NCBI GenBank assembly: GCA_944470555.2
Contig: OX104127.1
Span: 159,997,276-160,061,275, forward strand
Length of the DNA stretch: 64,000 nt
DNA from: Heterobilharzia americana
Taxonomy: Eukaryota > Platyhelminthes > Trematoda > Strigeidida > Schistosomatidae
Direction of reading: 5' to 3'
Below the pieces are notes generated by a model. That model had not been told where the DNA came from. It ran no database searches and saw only the letters and a list, made by a program, of their open reading frames with translations. Numbering within the stretch: position 1 is the first letter of the stretch; the number at the start of each line of letters is the position of its first letter. Of this stretch, positions 33,639 through 44,085 are shown piece after piece. The position numbers and the translations under genes are program-made.

Positions 33639-34189
33639 CCCACCCTCACCTCCCTTCGACCCACCACTCACTATCTCGCTCCTTAATAGACCCACACTAC
33701 CTACTAATTATTCTGTAGGAACTAAACCCACGCTGTTTATTTCTTTCTACCATCCGGGCAATTCCCACATACTTTTCTCTCTTTTGTTTCTCTTCCTTGT
33801 CTCCTCTTTTTCTCCTTCCTCTCTCTTTCTCTTCCCTTATTTTCTCTTCTCTTCTTCGTTCTTTTCATTTTTTACCACTACCTTACTATTCTCTTTCAGG
33901 TACCTACTCAGACAGGAGTCACGATGGTCCCCCTAAGCTTCCCAGCAACCCGTAGCTCTCCAACCACTCTACAAATTACAACTTACTAACCCACAAAACA
34001 TCCACCTCACCGAGACTAAAAGCAGAGGGGATTTCCTCGTCCACTTCAGGAGTGAACCGAACAACTCGAACCAAAGCCTAAGAAGTAGATGCGAGAGATC
34101 AAAAACTATCAGTTTTCTACGCTCGCACTATCGATGTTGGATTTTGATTCCATCAGGGACCTGAAATAGCCCCTAAGACCTAAAAGCGA

Positions 34190-34669
34190 GCACAATAGAA
34201 TCAGTTATTTTGTTGTAGCTCGGAAAGTTGCACTGGATGTTGCATAGTTAAAAAAAGAGGTTTTCGCAATATTGACTCGATGTCGCCGTGTTTGCAGAAA
34301 TCAGCTTTGTAAGGTGCCTATCTTTCGTGCTCATAAGAAGACCGTGGTATTCAAGCGACTGAAAAACAAAGTTAGTAGAATCTTTGTTACTTAGGGAGGT
34401 GAACTGACACCTTTTTGGGCTTAAAACTTGTTGAGGACATTGTTAGAATGGTAGCTAGTACCATGCTTGGGTACGTGACTGAATAATTCTGACTGATTTG
34501 TTATACTATCCTATTCATTCGTATTAATCGTATACCACTGAACCATACTAGCAGTGGCCGTGATGAATTCATCTTCGTTTAAGCGAAAATATGATGTTTC
34601 GCTTTTGTTGTATTATCAGATTTGGATTTATAATTTGGGGATAGAATACTAAGATTTCATATTATCATT
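34190..34669. other. No recognisable gene
   Basis: AT-rich single-copy-looking DNA between the tail of copy 3 and an old minus-strand CR1-like relic. Nothing recognised. Confidence 0.5.
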
Positions 34670-35560
34670 TCGCTAGTTGATCTCCATGCTCTTCCAGTCA
34701 TGTTTTGTCCTATTGATGGTGTGGGCACCACTTCTTCTGGGAGTCAGTTCAACCCCTAGGAGTTGATTAATCGATACGAGAACCGTTAATCTACGGAGAG
34801 TACGTTCGTCTTCTTTTTTATGATCTCCTGCCATGTTTTCCGAGGTTTCCAACCTAGTTGAAGGAAAAGGAAGAGAAAATTGGGCACAAATCCACTCCTT
34901 AAAATCCTGTTCAACATGACTAAGTCTCCTTTCTGCGCAGTGGGATAAAGAGAAGAGGTTCGGTTTCATGCGCTGATTTTCATAGGTTAGGCCGGTTATT
35001 GCAGGCATTGTACGAGTGGATATCCTCGGAACTATTTCTAAAAGGCTTGAGTAACTTGAAATAAGGACTTACCTGTTGTACATAATTTTCTAGTTTAGAC
35101 CTATTGATATGCATTTAGTGGTGAACATATTACCACTTGATTTTCCAAACGTCGAGCACTATGCACTATTGTCCTAGAACTCGGGCTGCGACATATTCAG
35201 ACTGCTCTTCTGTCTTCAAATTATAACTTGCAATGACATCTAGGTGATTGAAGTTCAATACCAATTGTAAAAGAGTTTCACTAATCTCGTGAGTTTTACT
35301 ATCTGCAAGCAACATGTGCATGCTTTGCCGAATCAGTAGTCGTCAGCCATTCCTCTGATCATGTAAGCAAGTTGTTTAGGGTTGTCAGAAGTAAGCACAC
35401 ATTTTCGTCATCTCTAATCTTGCATCATTAGCGTAGAGAACCACAGAAGATTCTGTCGTCTTCAATAGTTCACTTATTTACAAGAGAAATAGCAGGGGAC
35501 TCAGGACTGTGTCTTTTGGGACTTCAGTCCTCACTAGCTTTCAAGGGAAGACTTGAGAAC
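34670..35560 (-). pseudogene. Decayed CR1-like reverse transcriptase, minus strand
   Basis: The upstream part (about 35420-35560) reads VPKDTVLSPLLFLL and then LYANDARL, an RT palm with the catalytic pair changed from Ala-Asp-Asp to Ala-Asn-Asp. The downstream frame 34673-35008 begins ITGLTYENQRMKPNLFSLS, matching the RT C-terminal block LTYEERLKALNLFSL. It is inactive. Its 5' side is cut at the LTR insertion at 35564. Confidence 0.6.
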
Positions 35561-35563
35561 TGA

Positions 35564-35900
35564 TGTTTGAGAACTGTCCTTGTGGGAACTTGACAAGCAC
35601 AGAGGCCAGTCACTAACTATTCGTACTTGTAATATACCCACGAATGAGAGACCAAGAAAGAACACGATGGTGTAGTCAGATGGGAACAGTATACCTGAGA
35701 GGTAGTGACAAAGTACCGATGGGTTCCGACTAGTTGTCCAGAAGATCGATTACGAGCAGTGCAACGTAAAACAAGATGCCAAACTGCGTGGATGCTCGAT
35801 AGCATGCGTTCAGCTTGGCAAGTCCGACAAAACCACGAAGGTTGGCATCAATCTCGTTGAGGCCTGGGTCATTGATTTTGGGGAGTTTTGTGTCGCTACA
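35564..35900 (-). repeat. LTR of a Ty3/gypsy-like element (3' LTR)
   Basis: On the minus strand it begins TGTAGCGACAC and ends in CA. It aligns over its length with 56364-56689. It is preceded (minus strand) by the purine run AGGGAGGAAAGTGATC at 35901-35916, a polypurine tract, and by an integrase fragment further upstream. Together these fit the 3' end of an LTR retrotransposon. Confidence 0.6.
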
Positions 35901-36179
35901 GATCACTTTCCTCCCTGACGATGTCGCCCTGGTTGTACGAACTTATTCTAGAGTTTCGTTTAAACAAAATTGAATGGTACAGCGATCACCATCCTCAGTG
36001 TACTTTGAAGTTCCATTCAGCGCTCGTTGCATCTGAAATAAAAACAAAAGTCTCTAATACCACGAAAACGCTTTCAGAAAATGGGGAACATTTATGGAAG
36101 TAAAATAACAGGAGCAGGCCTAACTGAACGTATTGCGTTTGTAAGCCTTGTCAGGTAAGATGTTCTGTCAAAGACACGT

Positions 36180-36665
36180 GAAAGTTGAAGGGGAAACGAA
36201 CGCACCCAGTAGGCGGAAAGCAGTCCCATAGATGAGTTCTGCAGAATTCCATCCGCATTAGCATTCAACCCGTTCCGAATACCCAGTAGGACTAGAAGCA
36301 GAGCCTCAGACCGTTGAAAGAGAAGCTTTCAGCTGTCGTTGAAAACGTTGTACCATGCCATTTGCTTTCAGATGGCAGGGTGTCGTTCAAAACCAAGTGC
36401 AACCTAAGAGTACAGTTAAAGCGTGAAACAATCCACCCTCGAATTGGCGCTCACAGTCGGCTGTTACGTAAGATGGACATCCTAAGTTTATGATCCACCT
36501 TTCGGTAGAAACACGAGCGACAGTTTCAGCAGTAATACCCTCAATAGGTACTACTTCTGGCCATCTCTTAAAACGATCCACGCAGGCGAAAAGGTAAGCA
36601 TATCCATTAGATTCTAGTGGAGGTCCTAAAATATCTAGATGGATGTGGCCGAGATGCATGTCTGG
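36180..36665 (-). pseudogene. Ty3/gypsy-type integrase core fragment
   Basis: Frame 36387-36659 reads HIHLDILGPP, then CVDRFKRWPEVVPI and a TADCERQFE block. This is the retroviral-type integrase catalytic core with the first Asp kept and the second block changed from Asp-Arg-Gly. Downstream in another frame come NGMVQRFQRQLKASL and AELIYGTAFRLLG, the end of the core. The element is truncated on the 5' side, with no RT or gag nearby. Its LTR follows at 35564-35900. Confidence 0.75.
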
Positions 36666-36992
36666 GGTTTGAAAATAACCTAAGATTATTCATCACATTC
36701 CAATTAATTTACCTCATAGATTACTCACTCGCTTACTTCATATAGCAGAGGCGATTGCAATCCAATTTTACGTACCTAACCTTTGTATTCAAAAGACGTT
36801 TGTTCGATCATTTTCATTACCGCGGCTATCAACATGATGTGACCTTTAGGATTACTTTGTACATCTCTTCTCCTTCTTGTTTTTATCAATATTCATTTAT
36901 TTTCTTATTGTTACATAGTCGCTTATTGTGAATGACTGAATACTCATCATAATTTATTCCACTTACCTTTCCAATTTTAGTAACTGTATTGA

Positions 36993-37185
36993 TTACTATT
37001 TATTGACATACTTGTTATTCTCCGTTGTTTTGCTGGATCGAATTGTTCGACTAACCAATTTATCGTAATTAACATTCAGGCAATATCGAGGCATCCGCAT
37101 AGGAGCCCATATACTAATAGAGGTCGAACAATTTGATGCAACACAACAAGCAACGGAGAATAGCAAGTATGTTAATAAATAGTAA
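36993..37185. repeat. Fold-back module with ~60-bp inverted ends
   Basis: Begins TTACTATTTATTGACATACT and ends with its near-perfect inverse, with arms of about 60 bp (36993-37052 and 37123-37185). The interior contains a GCAATATCGAGGCATCC block related (reverse strand) to the region just upstream of the hammerhead at 42640-42680. A related module lies at 50117-50330. In both cases a tRNA-like SINE follows within about 25 bases. Confidence 0.65.
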
Positions 37186-37210
37186 TAACTACTACCGATT
37201 GTACAAGAAG

Positions 37211-37400
37211 TGGCTATCATTCCTCCATGGCATAGTGGATAACGCCTCGGCATTTGAAGCGATGCGTACGAGATTCGAGCCCCAGTGAGAAAAACATCAC
37301 TAGGGTACAGGTACATGCAACTGATAAGTCCCAAATAGGAAAAAAAAAGCATCCTGGATTCTTGTGCTAGCCACCTGATTGGTAGTTTGATTAAATTGCA
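37211..37400 (+). repeat. Sm-alpha-like SINE with decayed hammerhead
   Basis: tRNA-like pol III box A (TGGCATAGTGG, 37227-37237) and box B (GATTCGAGCC, 37271-37280) are followed by a hammerhead-derived stretch at 37318-37362. The core reads CTGATAAG instead of CTGATGAG, and the GAAA side is replaced by an A run, so the ribozyme is dead. The layout matches the minus-strand copy at 49905-50110. Confidence 0.7.
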
Positions 37401-37639
37401 ATGCAGCATATTAGTGTAGAGTAGAAGATGGAGACGTAATTGAAAAAGAATATAACTCTTCACTCATTCAATCAGTCTTTTTTCTAGAATAAATAACATT
37501 TAGAATGAGAAGGAAGTATACTTCTCCACTTGTAAGAGTATATTACTTAACTTTACCTGTATTACAACATGTCGTCAAGTGAAAAAATAGCTTACAAACT
37601 ATCGATATACTTTGATAAGATAATATACATATATATATA

Positions 37640-38755
37640 CGCTTGCAAAATTGCCACAAATCTTTATCAACCTCATTCAACAGCTTTATGACGTTGACAT
37701 GCTAAGTGGTCCACAATGGAAATCTCAGCGACGCCTTTGAAGTGAAGACAAGAGTAAGAAAAAGCTGCCTACTATCACCGATCATCTTCTTGATTGTGGT
37801 CGACTGGATCATGCAGCAAACCGTGGGGAGTGAGAAGAGAGGTATACGCTGAAGTGATGAAAAGAGCCTAGAAGATTTGGATTTCACCGATGATGATTTA
37901 TGTCTAATGCCTTCTCGCACAAACTCGAGGATCTACAGGCGAAAATTAACAAGTTGACAGAAGAGGTAGGGAAGCGAAGACGAGACTTCAAGTGAACATA
38001 GAGAAGATGGAGTTGATTGCGATACCAAACCAACAACAACAACACCAACAACGAGCACCAGTCAACATCAACGGGAGAAACCTAAAGGGAGTTATCTCTC
38101 TCACTTACCTAGACAGCATTGTTTCAACTATAGGTGTCGGCACAGACTAGGATGTCAACGCAGTCAGGATCGGAGAAGCAATAGAGGCTTTCCTTCATCA
38201 TTCTGAAATCAGTGTGGAGGTATACTGCACAGTGCAGCACAGCACTGCACTGCACTGCACTCAGCATAAATGGTGAGCAAGATCCGGATTTTCAACACCA
38301 ATGTCAAGTCGGTGCTGCTGTATGTTTCACGAACTCGGTGCGCTACTGAAAGCATTTCCAAGAGACTGTAGACATACATGAAGAGCTGCCGCTTACGCTC
38401 ACTCGCTGCTGAAGATTAGATGGCCAGAATAATGAGAATAAGTAACAAGGAACTCCCGTGGCTGGTAACGAACCAACCAATAACTCATCGCCGAATAAAT
38501 ATGCAGAAGAAGAAAGTGGACATGGATTGGATTGGGCATACAATGAGAAGGGCGACTGGGGACATCATGTGCCAGGCCAGGCCGTCGAGTGGAAGTCAGA
38601 TGGGAAACGACGAGTTAGGCGTCCCAGCTGAGGGTGACATGGAGGAGATCATGTGAGGAAGAAATGAAAACTCGTGGACAGTTGTGGAGCCAGGTTTAGG
38701 AGACTGAAGAGAAGTCCAATGTTCCACTAGGAACCCAAGGGAAAAATATTAATAG
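37640..38755 (+). mobile_element. RTE-like retrotransposon fragment A
   Basis: A 5'-truncated RTE copy. It starts in the RT at LIQQLY (near 37672), continues through LLSPIIFLIVVDWIMQQT (37765-37820), a broken FADD region (reads TDDD, near 37885) and the C-terminal region with DWIGHTMRR (38525-38550), and ends CACTAGGAACCCAAGGG plus an AT-rich tail. It shares several stops with fragment B at 43010-44085. It is non-coding. Confidence 0.8.
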
Positions 38756-38856
38756 TTAAAAATGCGTAGTTTTAAGAATGCTCTAATCCTCTAGCAAACT
38801 GTCTCTTTACTTTTATCGGGTAATGGTTGAAGGTGAGATGAAAATCCGAACCGTGG

Positions 38857-38926
38857 CCGGATTCTAACCAGCGACCACTGGATTACCGGTCCGGTGCTCT
38901 ACTAACTGAGCTGCAAAGTCCGGCTG
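38857..38926 (-). repeat. tRNA-derived SINE head
   Basis: On the minus strand a tRNA-like fold is readable: box A around TGCAGCTCAGTTAGTAGA (38898-38915), an anticodon loop that would read GGT, and box B as GGTTAGAATCC (38859-38869), one change from GGTTCGAATCC. A decayed copy with similar flanks lies at 55988-56100, so it is a dispersed SINE rather than a tRNA gene. Confidence 0.6.
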
Positions 38927-39299
38927 CTGACCAGAATTTTATTCCACTTCAATCACCAAGGGTCTTACCCGGCTAACATATGAATCCGTGATGCGTTACT
39001 ACCGCTTGATCGTATTCACACTGGCTACCCTTTACTATGGAACAGATATTTTTTTAGATGGAAGATTAACTTAGTGATGAGAAACTAGAATTCACATGTG
39101 TCAAACAGATAGATATAATCACTGTAGAACCTCACAGACAAGTGCGTCTGCTCGAGTTACCATATTTCACAATAGTATACAAAGAATACCTGGATTGAAC
39201 AAGATTGATACCAAAGTAGACAAAGTTGTGTTAGAGAATGATCAGTTTGAAGATAAAAGTGAGTAAAAATATTTAAGCTTTGAAGACATCAGACAGTGA

Positions 39300-39830
39300 A
39301 TATATTTGCACCGTTGCGACCGATTTTCAGCCATATCACGAAGAAACAGTCTTCCACCACTGATTCATATCTTCTTTGTGCTTACATCTTTTTACACGGC
39401 TAAGATGAACAGTCATGGACTTCATTGACTGGCGCCACGTCTTGGTCTGTCCGCTATGAGCTCTCTTTGAACATATTACAGCTTTCTCTAGCATGATATG
39501 TTGAGGTAAATGGTGGATCAGAATGAACAGTAGATGTCCAAGTCCTCTCAGTCGATTAAGCTTCACCTAACCTCAATATTGCTCATACAGTGATTCCACC
39601 TAATGCAGACATTACTATGAAGAAAGCTATAGTCAAAACCCTGCAGCTGCTTCATTTCTTCTACCTTTAAAGGCCATATCTTATAGATGTATAAAGCATT
39701 ATACTCGTTCTTTGATACATAGTAGAATATCTCGCCAGTTGGCAAATGTCAAACAAGCCTTTTGTATTCAGGCTAAGATTTCATCAGCAAGTAGCCCGTC
39801 CAGCCTGACTGATGCAAATCCCCAAGTAAG
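39300..39830 (-). pseudogene. Non-LTR reverse transcriptase C-terminal fragment
   Basis: On the minus strand, shifting frames read ADEILA*IQKA, KIWPLKVEEM (CETWPLRVEDM in intact relatives), SNIEVR, then RLRGLGHLLF and SGQTKTWRQSMKSMT. This is the conserved C-terminal region of a trematode non-LTR RT different from the two families above. Fragments of the same family lie at 41225-41590 and 60060-60570. The clade is not certain. Confidence 0.6.
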
Positions 39831-39839
39831 TTAAGTGAG

Positions 39840-41224
39840 ACGTCACGTAGTATAAATTTTCCTGATTTAATGAGGTAAACGAAATGTTGACTTAATGGTT
39901 AGTCAATGAATAACTATTAGGTTGATAAGATTTGTACCGATAGATAGTAAATTTAGTTAAAACGAGGCGTTAACATAACCAGATACTGACTAAAGACATT
40001 GTCATTTAGCGCTACAGCAATTGAATCCACCTAGCTTATATTTTTATACCTTATTATTCACAGAAGTATTGATACTTTGACCATTCACCTGATCTTTTTT
40101 CATTAATGAACTGAGTGCAATTGATAATTATCAGGAAGTGGCCAAGAATGGAAATCATCGTTCAAGGTCATTCGCCACTGGGTTAGAAATATTTTCTCTT
40201 CAGACCTTGATTTATGTACATCTGATTGGTTATTTAGTGGCTTTCTTTTCTGAGTGGCAGGTAAATATAAATACTGTGTTTTTTGTTAAATTAAGTCGTC
40301 TTCCTCTTGTCACTCACAGGTCTGTCGTTTGTCTTCTGATTTTCGCAGCTTAGTGAAGTATAGTGTGTGTATGTGTATGTGTGTGTGTGTGTCGGGAGGA
40401 GAGAACAGTGGTATTACTCGTGTCCAGTCCAAGTATCACGTTGCGTTTTTATCTCGTTCGCTTATTATTAGAACCCCACATCATACCCCGACATATTTAC
40501 ATCAGCTGACTGCCGAAAGAAAATATATCAATGAGTACTACTAACCAACTTAATCAATGAATAATACAAGCAAACTCCTCCTTGAGTTGTATGCACAATT
40601 AAGAGATATTCACTATTCGAAACGTACGGTCAGATTTTCACAATTTTTTCTTCCTGATTAAAAAAAGTGTGATTACTTTTGTAATATACTTACTTGGTAT
40701 CCAAAAAGCGCGTTTCATCCCATTTCAGACTTGTCAGCAGGAGTTACCTACATTCTAGTGAGTGATGTTATTCCTACACAGATTGAAACCTAATACACAT
40801 CACTTCATACACCTAACATTTTTGTCAAATAATACATATCACTTCCATTGTACATTAGAAGAAAATAAACAGATAATGAACTTTCACTGTTTGAGATATC
40901 AACCAAACAAATTAATATGGAATTAAACACTACTAGATACATATACATATAAATCTTTACTTTCAGAAGACCATTTGTTATATAGACAGCATGACATAGA
41001 ACTTGACACAGGAGTGTATCAGTTCAAGTTATCATGAATCACAGCAACATGTAAATAAGATGTGGATCGATACATCTTCAAGACATTTCAGTAGCTATAC
41101 CGAATCTCACCATTTTGTCATTCTTCCTTTATCTCTTTTTGTACTTTCTTATCTTCATCTTACATCTCACTGCCTTGATTACTTTATGTACTGATATGAG
41201 GTGTGGCAACTCGGAACGTTACTC
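39840..41224. other. Mostly unassigned AT-rich DNA
   Basis: Contains a short TG-type microsatellite (40364-40393) and a decayed hammerhead/SINE trace on the minus strand (40695-40760: CTGACAAG core, GATGAAACGCGC). An open segment near 40095-40260 ends in CAG-GTAAAT, like an exon end, but I cannot identify a protein. Confidence 0.4.
40364..40393. repeat. TG/TGTA microsatellite
   Basis: Alternating GTGTGTATGTGTATGTGTGT-type repeats, about 30 bases. Confidence 0.9.
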
Positions 41225-41590
41225 AGTAATGATGATGATGATGATGATGATGAGTCGGTGAAAGTTTCCAGCCTCACTGACTGAATTACATTCCTAGCCT
41301 ACAACTCAGCAACTAACTTCAACATCTCTCATATGGTAATTTCATCAGATATGAGTAACACAGTGAAGATATTCATGACCAAGATATGTATCTTCTTCAT
41401 ATCTTCTACCTTAAACTATCATATCTCAGCTATAAAATAGGATAGAGCTGTAAAATCCTAGCAAACTTGTCGTTTGATATTTTTTCCATCATCTTATGAA
41501 TATTATAAGTGGTGTAGACTGGTGAATGTTAAATAGACTGTTTTTTAGTTGGGCTAAGATTTCACCAGCAACTATTCCAATAAAAACGAT
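41225..41590 (-). pseudogene. Non-LTR RT C-terminal fragment with ATG-repeat tail
   Basis: The minus strand begins near 41590 with AGEILAQLKNSLFNIHQ, matching the family at 39300-39830, and decays towards 41260. At 41229-41253 lies an eightfold ATG/CAT triplet repeat that could be the element tail. It is inactive. Confidence 0.5.
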
Positions 41591-42605
41591 TCAAATGTGT
41601 CGTTAAACAAGAAGTCGGTGTGGAACAATCCCGAAGCATCTCAGACTTGAAACATGAAGAACATGATGAGAATTCTTTAAATTTCATTCAAAACTTTCAG
41701 AAGACTATATTTCGTTAGAGCTTACGCCTAAAATGACTATGTAATGGGTATCTAGAGGCATCCTACGGCGAGTTGTTAAATCCATGAGAAGTCAGAATTA
41801 TCTGTAATCATATTCATCAATGTATCTAAGTATGAACTGTGACAGTGAACATCCTAAATCAGGCGAATCCTTCTGTATGGAGTGCAATACCCCTTTTGCA
41901 GTCCAACACTATCAAAAAACCTCTTAGTAGTTGAGACTGAATACCACCTTCAACTTGAGAAATATGCCAAGTATTAACTTCTAAAGATTATTCCCATGTT
42001 CTACAACAAGCCAAAGGGTAAAGATCTGGTTATTCCGTCTTCCAGGTTTGTAAACTGCATGACTGTTGAGTTCTTTTCTTGGAACTCCAGTCAACTAACG
42101 AATTGTATTGGTCAGATATCAGTAGAACTGATTGTCTTGTAATTACCACAGAAGTGCTAACATCTAATCTAGAAGTGTGCTGTCTGTTTAGGAATTCAAA
42201 AGCATAACTACTATAGGGAGGTCCTAGAAACTAGACGTCGACTTTTCACAGAGTACTAAGGTGAATTTTTTTTAGATTGAATTAATTGATGGAATGAGTA
42301 GCTTTTAATATGCATGCATGTTAAAACAGATAATATTTCAGTCTCTTCTTCATAAGTGATAAGTCAGGAAAAAGAGTATGCTACACTCTTTGGAATTCTG
42401 TTTCTGAAGAATTAATGTTGTATTCTAGTTGTTAGCTCGTTTTAAACCATATTTCTTAGAAATAATCGCTTTATATTACTAGTAGGAACTTGTATATCTT
42501 GAACATGAATAGTAGTTCCTAAGGCTTCAGGTATCTTGTTATCTGTGACCTCATAAAACTACATGTTCAAATATAAAATTTTACTATTATAATTGTTTTT
42601 ATATA
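41591..42605. other. No recognisable gene
   Basis: AT-rich DNA with short open frames only. No repeat family recognised. Confidence 0.5.
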
Positions 42606-42609
42606 ATAC

Positions 42610-42745
42610 CGTCGTTGATTGGACCGAATTGATCGGTCTCTATTGGCATATGGGCTCCTGTGTGGATGTCTCGTTATTGCCAGCTGATGAGTCCCAAGTA
42701 GGACGAAATGCGCATCCTGGATTTTACTGTTAGACACAATCCATC
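42610..42745 (+). repeat. Hammerhead-bearing SINE, second head type
   Basis: Starts near GTCGTTGATTGGACCGAATT and runs through TATGGGCTCCTGTGTGGATG to the hammerhead and the ATCCTGGATTTTACTG end. Unlike the copy at 37211 it has no clear tRNA boxes. A diverged relative spans 51245-51400, and the same head motif lies inside the fold-back modules at 36993 and 50117. Confidence 0.65.
42679..42720 (+). ncRNA. Hammerhead ribozyme, complete core
   Basis: Stem I CCAG (42680-42683) pairs with CTGG (42717-42720). The core CTGATGA lies at 42684-42690. Stem II is GTCC (42691-42694) with GGAC (42701-42704), then GAAA at 42705-42708. Stem III is the self-complementary ATGCGCAT (42708-42715) with at most a two-base loop. 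The predicted cut is after C42716 (AUC). This matches the known schistosome Sm-alpha hammerhead, where the very short stem III may favour a dimeric form. All conserved core bases are present, but stem I is short. Confidence 0.75.
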
Positions 42746-43009
42746 ACTAACATAAAATTTTATTTCGTAAAATATCACTTCCATCAGTGTCTATTTTTAC
42801 GTACAAAAATTACCATAGTTAATGAATAATTTGAGAAATGTAATTTCAAATGAACTGTAGGGTGAATAGCCTGAGGATATGCAAGACGTATGTGTGAAAC
42901 AGTAATACACAATAGTGTATGTAATAGTAACCGGTAAATAAGGAAATGTTCTAATGTATTTCGAAGAGGCAGGCAACGTTAAGTATTATTTAATTTTATT
43001 TAAGTATCA

Positions 43010-44085
43010 TTGACTTTTCATGATCTCCCTGAATGTGGTGGATTGGATCATGCAGCAAACCGTGAGGAGTGAGAAGAGAGGCATACGCTGAAGTGATGAA
43101 AAGAGCCTAGAAGATTTGGATTTCACCGATGATGATTTATGTCTAATGCCTTCTCGCACAAACTCGAGGATCTACAGGCGAAAATTAACAAGTTGACAGA
43201 AGAGGTAGGGAAGCGAAGACGAGACTTCAAGTGAACATAGAGAAGATGGAGTTGATTGCGATACCAAACCAACAACAACACCAACAACAAGCACTAATCA
43301 CCATCAACGGGAGAAACCTAAAGGAAGTTATCTCTCTCACTTACCTAGACAGCATTGTTTCAACTATAGGTGTCGGCACAGACTAGGATGTCAAAGCAGT
43401 CAGGATCGGAGAAGCAATAGAGGCTTTCCTTCACCAGTCTGAAATCAGTGTGGAGGTATACTGCACAGTGCAGCACAGCACAGCACAGCACAGCACAGCA
43501 TAGCACAGCACAGCACAGCACAGCACAGCACTGCACTGCACTGCACTCAGCATAAATGGTGAGCAAGATCCGGATTTTCAACACCAATGTCAAGTCGGTG
43601 CTGCTGTATGTTTCACGAACTTGGTGCGCTACTGAAAGAATTTCCAAGAGACTGTAGACATACATGAAGAGCTGCCGCCTACGCTCACTCGTTGCTGAAG
43701 ATCAGATGGCCAGAATAATGAGAATAAGTAACAAGGAACTCCCGTGGCTGGTAACGAACCAACCAATAACCCGTCGCCGAACAAATATGCAGAAGAAGAA
43801 AGTAGACATGGATTGGACTGGACATACAGTGAGAGGACGATTTCGGGAGATCACGTGTCAGGTCAGGCCAGGCCAGGCCGTCGAGTGGAAGTCAGATGGG
43901 TTACGACGAGTTAGGCGTCCCAGCTGAGGGCGACATGGAGGAGATCATATGAGGAGGAAATGAAAGTTTGCAGGCAGTCGTTGAGTGAGATTCCAAAAGA
44001 CTGGCGAGAACAGAATGAAATGGAGGCATGTTAGTGAAGCCCTGTGTTCCACTAGGAGCCCAAGGGAAAAGTAATAATAATAATC
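43010..44085 (+). mobile_element. RTE-like retrotransposon fragment B
   Basis: A 5'-truncated RTE copy closely similar to fragment A (37780-38740). It covers the same RT palm and C-terminal parts and shares the TGA in ATACGCTGAAGTGATG and the frameshift before CTTCTCGCACAAAC. The 3' end is CACTAGGAGCCCAAGGG plus an AATAAT tail. It carries an expanded 5-bp repeat (43471-43545). It is non-coding. Confidence 0.85.
43471..43545. repeat. CAGCA/CTGCA pentamer array
   Basis: About twelve CAGCA units (43471-43530, one imperfect) then three CTGCA units. Fragment A has only about two CAGCA units at the same place (38236-38245), so the array expanded after the copies parted. A long Cys-rich minus-strand open frame across it is an artefact of the repeat. 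Confidence 0.9.

Larger units (their letters stand above)
28490..34140 (+). mobile_element. CR1-like retrotransposon, defective copy 3 (longest)
   Basis: Contains a 5' UTR (28490-29076), ORF1 with a degraded zinc finger, ORF2 and a 3' UTR with pyrimidine tract, ending at CTCGCACTATCGATGTTGGA near 34140. From 30084 it matches copy 2 almost perfectly. Upstream of that it matches the minus-strand element at 10584-12505 at lower identity. The 3' tail differs from that of copy 2, so the two are separate insertions. A further short CR1-like 3' fragment follows at about 34150-34185. Confidence 0.85.

Noticed and set aside
38857..38926. Functional tRNA gene on the minus strand
   Set aside because: Box B has a change, the anticodon stem is imperfect, the anticodon would be GGT, and a related decayed copy with the same flanks lies at 55988-56100. 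A SINE head explains it better.
40095..40260. Possible exon ending in CAG-GTAAAT
   Set aside because: Splice-like ends and an open frame are present, but two frames are open, no protein family is recognisable and no repeat or transcript evidence supports it.
41229..41253. Coding triplet repeat
   Set aside because: The ATG triplets lie at the end of a decayed RT fragment and fit a retrotransposon tail or simple microsatellite, not a coding repeat.
43360..43665. Cys/Ala/Val-rich repeat protein on the minus strand
   Set aside because: The frame is created by translating the CAGCA pentamer array inside an RTE fragment.
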